Source: Actinotalea sp. (lineage in GTDB: Bacteria; Actinomycetota; Actinomycetes; Actinomycetales; Cellulomonadaceae). From it: 6,746 nucleotides of DNA. The position numbers and the translations under genes are program-made. Location: NCBI GenBank assembly GCA_014360395.1, contig JACIXM010000035.1, forward strand, positions 1-6,746, given 5' to 3'. The notes under the pieces were generated by a model. The model saw only the letters and a program-made list of their open reading frames with translations. It was not told the DNA's origin and made no database searches. Every line of letters starts with the position of its first letter. Positions within the stretch are counted from its first letter, which is position 1. This document shows positions 6,322 to 6,746 of the stretch, piece by piece.

Positions 6322-6340
6322 GGCGGGCGGTGCCCGCCCG
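6322..6340. repeat. GC-rich inverted repeat in the divergent cysS/oxidoreductase gap
   Basis: GGCGGGC at 6322-6328 pairs with GCCCGCC at 6332-6338. An alternative register pairs CGGGCGG (6324-6330) with CCGCCCG (6334-6340). The dyad falls between the proposed -35 and -10 of cysS, so it could be an operator or simply reflect GC-rich composition. A second small dyad, CGAGG-AC-CCTCG, lies at 6346-6357. Confidence 0.3.
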
Positions 6341-6383
6341 TCGGCCGAGGACCCTCGACCCTGGACGCGCGGCTGACCTGCAC

Positions 6384-6390
6384 GAAAGGA
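6384..6390 (+). promoter_or_regulatory. Shine-Dalgarno sequence of the MDR oxidoreductase
   Basis: GAAAGGA lies 6 nt before the ATG at 6397 and fixes that start. The ATG at 6390 is out of frame with the gene. Confidence 0.65.
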
Positions 6391-6396
6391 TGGAGC

Positions 6397-6746
6397 ATGG
6401 TGCGCAGCGTGGTGGCGACCGCCTACGGCGGACCCGAGGTCCTGGCAGTGGTGGACTCCGACCCGGGCGAGCCCGGCCCCGGGCAGGTCCTGGTCGAGAT
6501 GCGGGCCGCGGGGGTGAACCCGGCGGACTGGAAGACGTACAACGGCACGTGGGGCCACGACCCGGAGAAGCTGCCGCTGCGCCTCGGCTTCGAGGTGGCC
6601 GGCGTGGTCCTGGCGGTCGGGCCGGACGTGTCCTGGCCCGCCGTCGGCGACGAGGTCGTGGGCTGGCCGGTCCGCGGCGCGTACGCGGACCGCGTCCTGG
6701 TCAAGGCGGACTCCCTCGTCGCCAAGCCGCCGTCGCTGGACTGGGC
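6397..6746 (+). CDS. Zinc-free MDR oxidoreductase, quinone-oxidoreductase type (partial)
   Basis: This is the first 116 codons of a medium-chain dehydrogenase/reductase, cut by the window edge. The N-terminal GroES-like domain is clear: it opens with [12 protein letters not shown], then [21 protein letters not shown] (about 26-46) and GFEVAGVV (64-71), followed by [17 protein letters not shown] and GFEVAG are typical of the quinone oxidoreductase and zeta-crystallin-like branch, which uses NADPH to reduce quinones or enones. The cysteines that bind catalytic and structural zinc in alcohol dehydrogenases are absent. The NADPH-binding Rossmann domain lies outside the window, so cofactor and substrate cannot be judged. 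The start is ATG 6397, supported by GAAAGGA 6 nt upstream; the next codon is also a possible GTG start. It is divergent from cysS across an 89-bp gap and has no evident functional tie to it. Confidence 0.88.
   Translation, partial: MVRSVVATAYGGPEVLAVVDSDPGEPGPGQVLVEMRAAGVNPADWKTYNGTWGHDPEKLPLRLGFEVAGVVLAVGPDVSWPAVGDEVVGWPVRGAYADRVLVKADSLVAKPPSLDW

Noticed and set aside
4869..6398. The rlmB frame stays open upstream through the whole of cysS, giving an apparent fusion of about 849 residues.
   Set aside because: The upstream part is an Arg/Pro/Gly-rich translation of cysS in the wrong frame. Lack of stops is expected at this GC content, and rlmB has its own ATG, Shine-Dalgarno sequence and family-like start.
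6397..6746. The partial oxidoreductase as a zinc alcohol dehydrogenase.
   Set aside because: The catalytic-zinc Cys/His positions are replaced by GVNPADW and GFEVAG, and no structural-zinc cysteines are seen in the visible part.
1..6746. Mobile elements, CRISPR arrays, tRNA genes, prophage or defence systems.
   Set aside because: No transposase, integrase, regularly spaced repeats or tRNA-like cloverleaf was recognised, and composition is even across the window.

Overview
The window is a GC-rich chromosomal segment from an actinobacterium. C- or G-ending codons dominate every gene, GTG starts and GTGA/TGATG junctions are common, and the gene content fits the high-GC Gram-positives. The layout would suit a member of the Micrococcales (Cellulomonas-like), but that placement is an inference from gene families and composition. 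No tRNA, rRNA, CRISPR, insertion sequence or prophage signal was seen, and the window is almost fully accounted for by seven protein genes.

Left block (1-1068, + strand): the 3' end of otsA (trehalose-6-phosphate synthase) overlaps otsB (trehalose-6-phosphate phosphatase) by a GTGA junction. Together they form the two-step OtsAB route from UDP- or ADP-glucose plus glucose-6-phosphate to trehalose. Next is a 255-bp gap (1069-1323). It holds a plausible extended -10 promoter and three dyads, which would lie in a leader of about 130 nt.

Middle block (1324-3809, + strand): a complete MsiK/UgpC-type sugar ABC transporter ATPase has no permease or binding-protein gene beside it, as expected for a shared ATPase. 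A strong GC-rich hairpin terminator follows it. The next gene encodes a DUF4032 protein whose N-terminal half carries a kinase-like fold signature (Lys58, Asp151, Asn156, Asp172). It is the least understood gene here and the best candidate for new biology, because it sits among trehalose synthesis and sugar import genes.

Right block (3849-6307, - strand): cysS (cysteinyl-tRNA synthetase) and rlmB (23S rRNA Gm2251 methyltransferase) form a tightly coupled translation operon with a TGATG overlap. It converges on the DUF4032 gene at a shared hairpin. cysS lacks a visible Shine-Dalgarno sequence but has a TANNNT element 6 nt before its GTG, which suggests a leaderless mRNA. Divergent from cysS, at 6397, begins a zinc-free quinone-oxidoreductase-like MDR gene that is cut by the window edge.

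The genes are mostly familiar housekeeping and carbohydrate genes. The points worth follow-up are the kinase-like DUF4032 protein, the structured leader of the sugar ATPase gene and the possible leaderless start of cysS.
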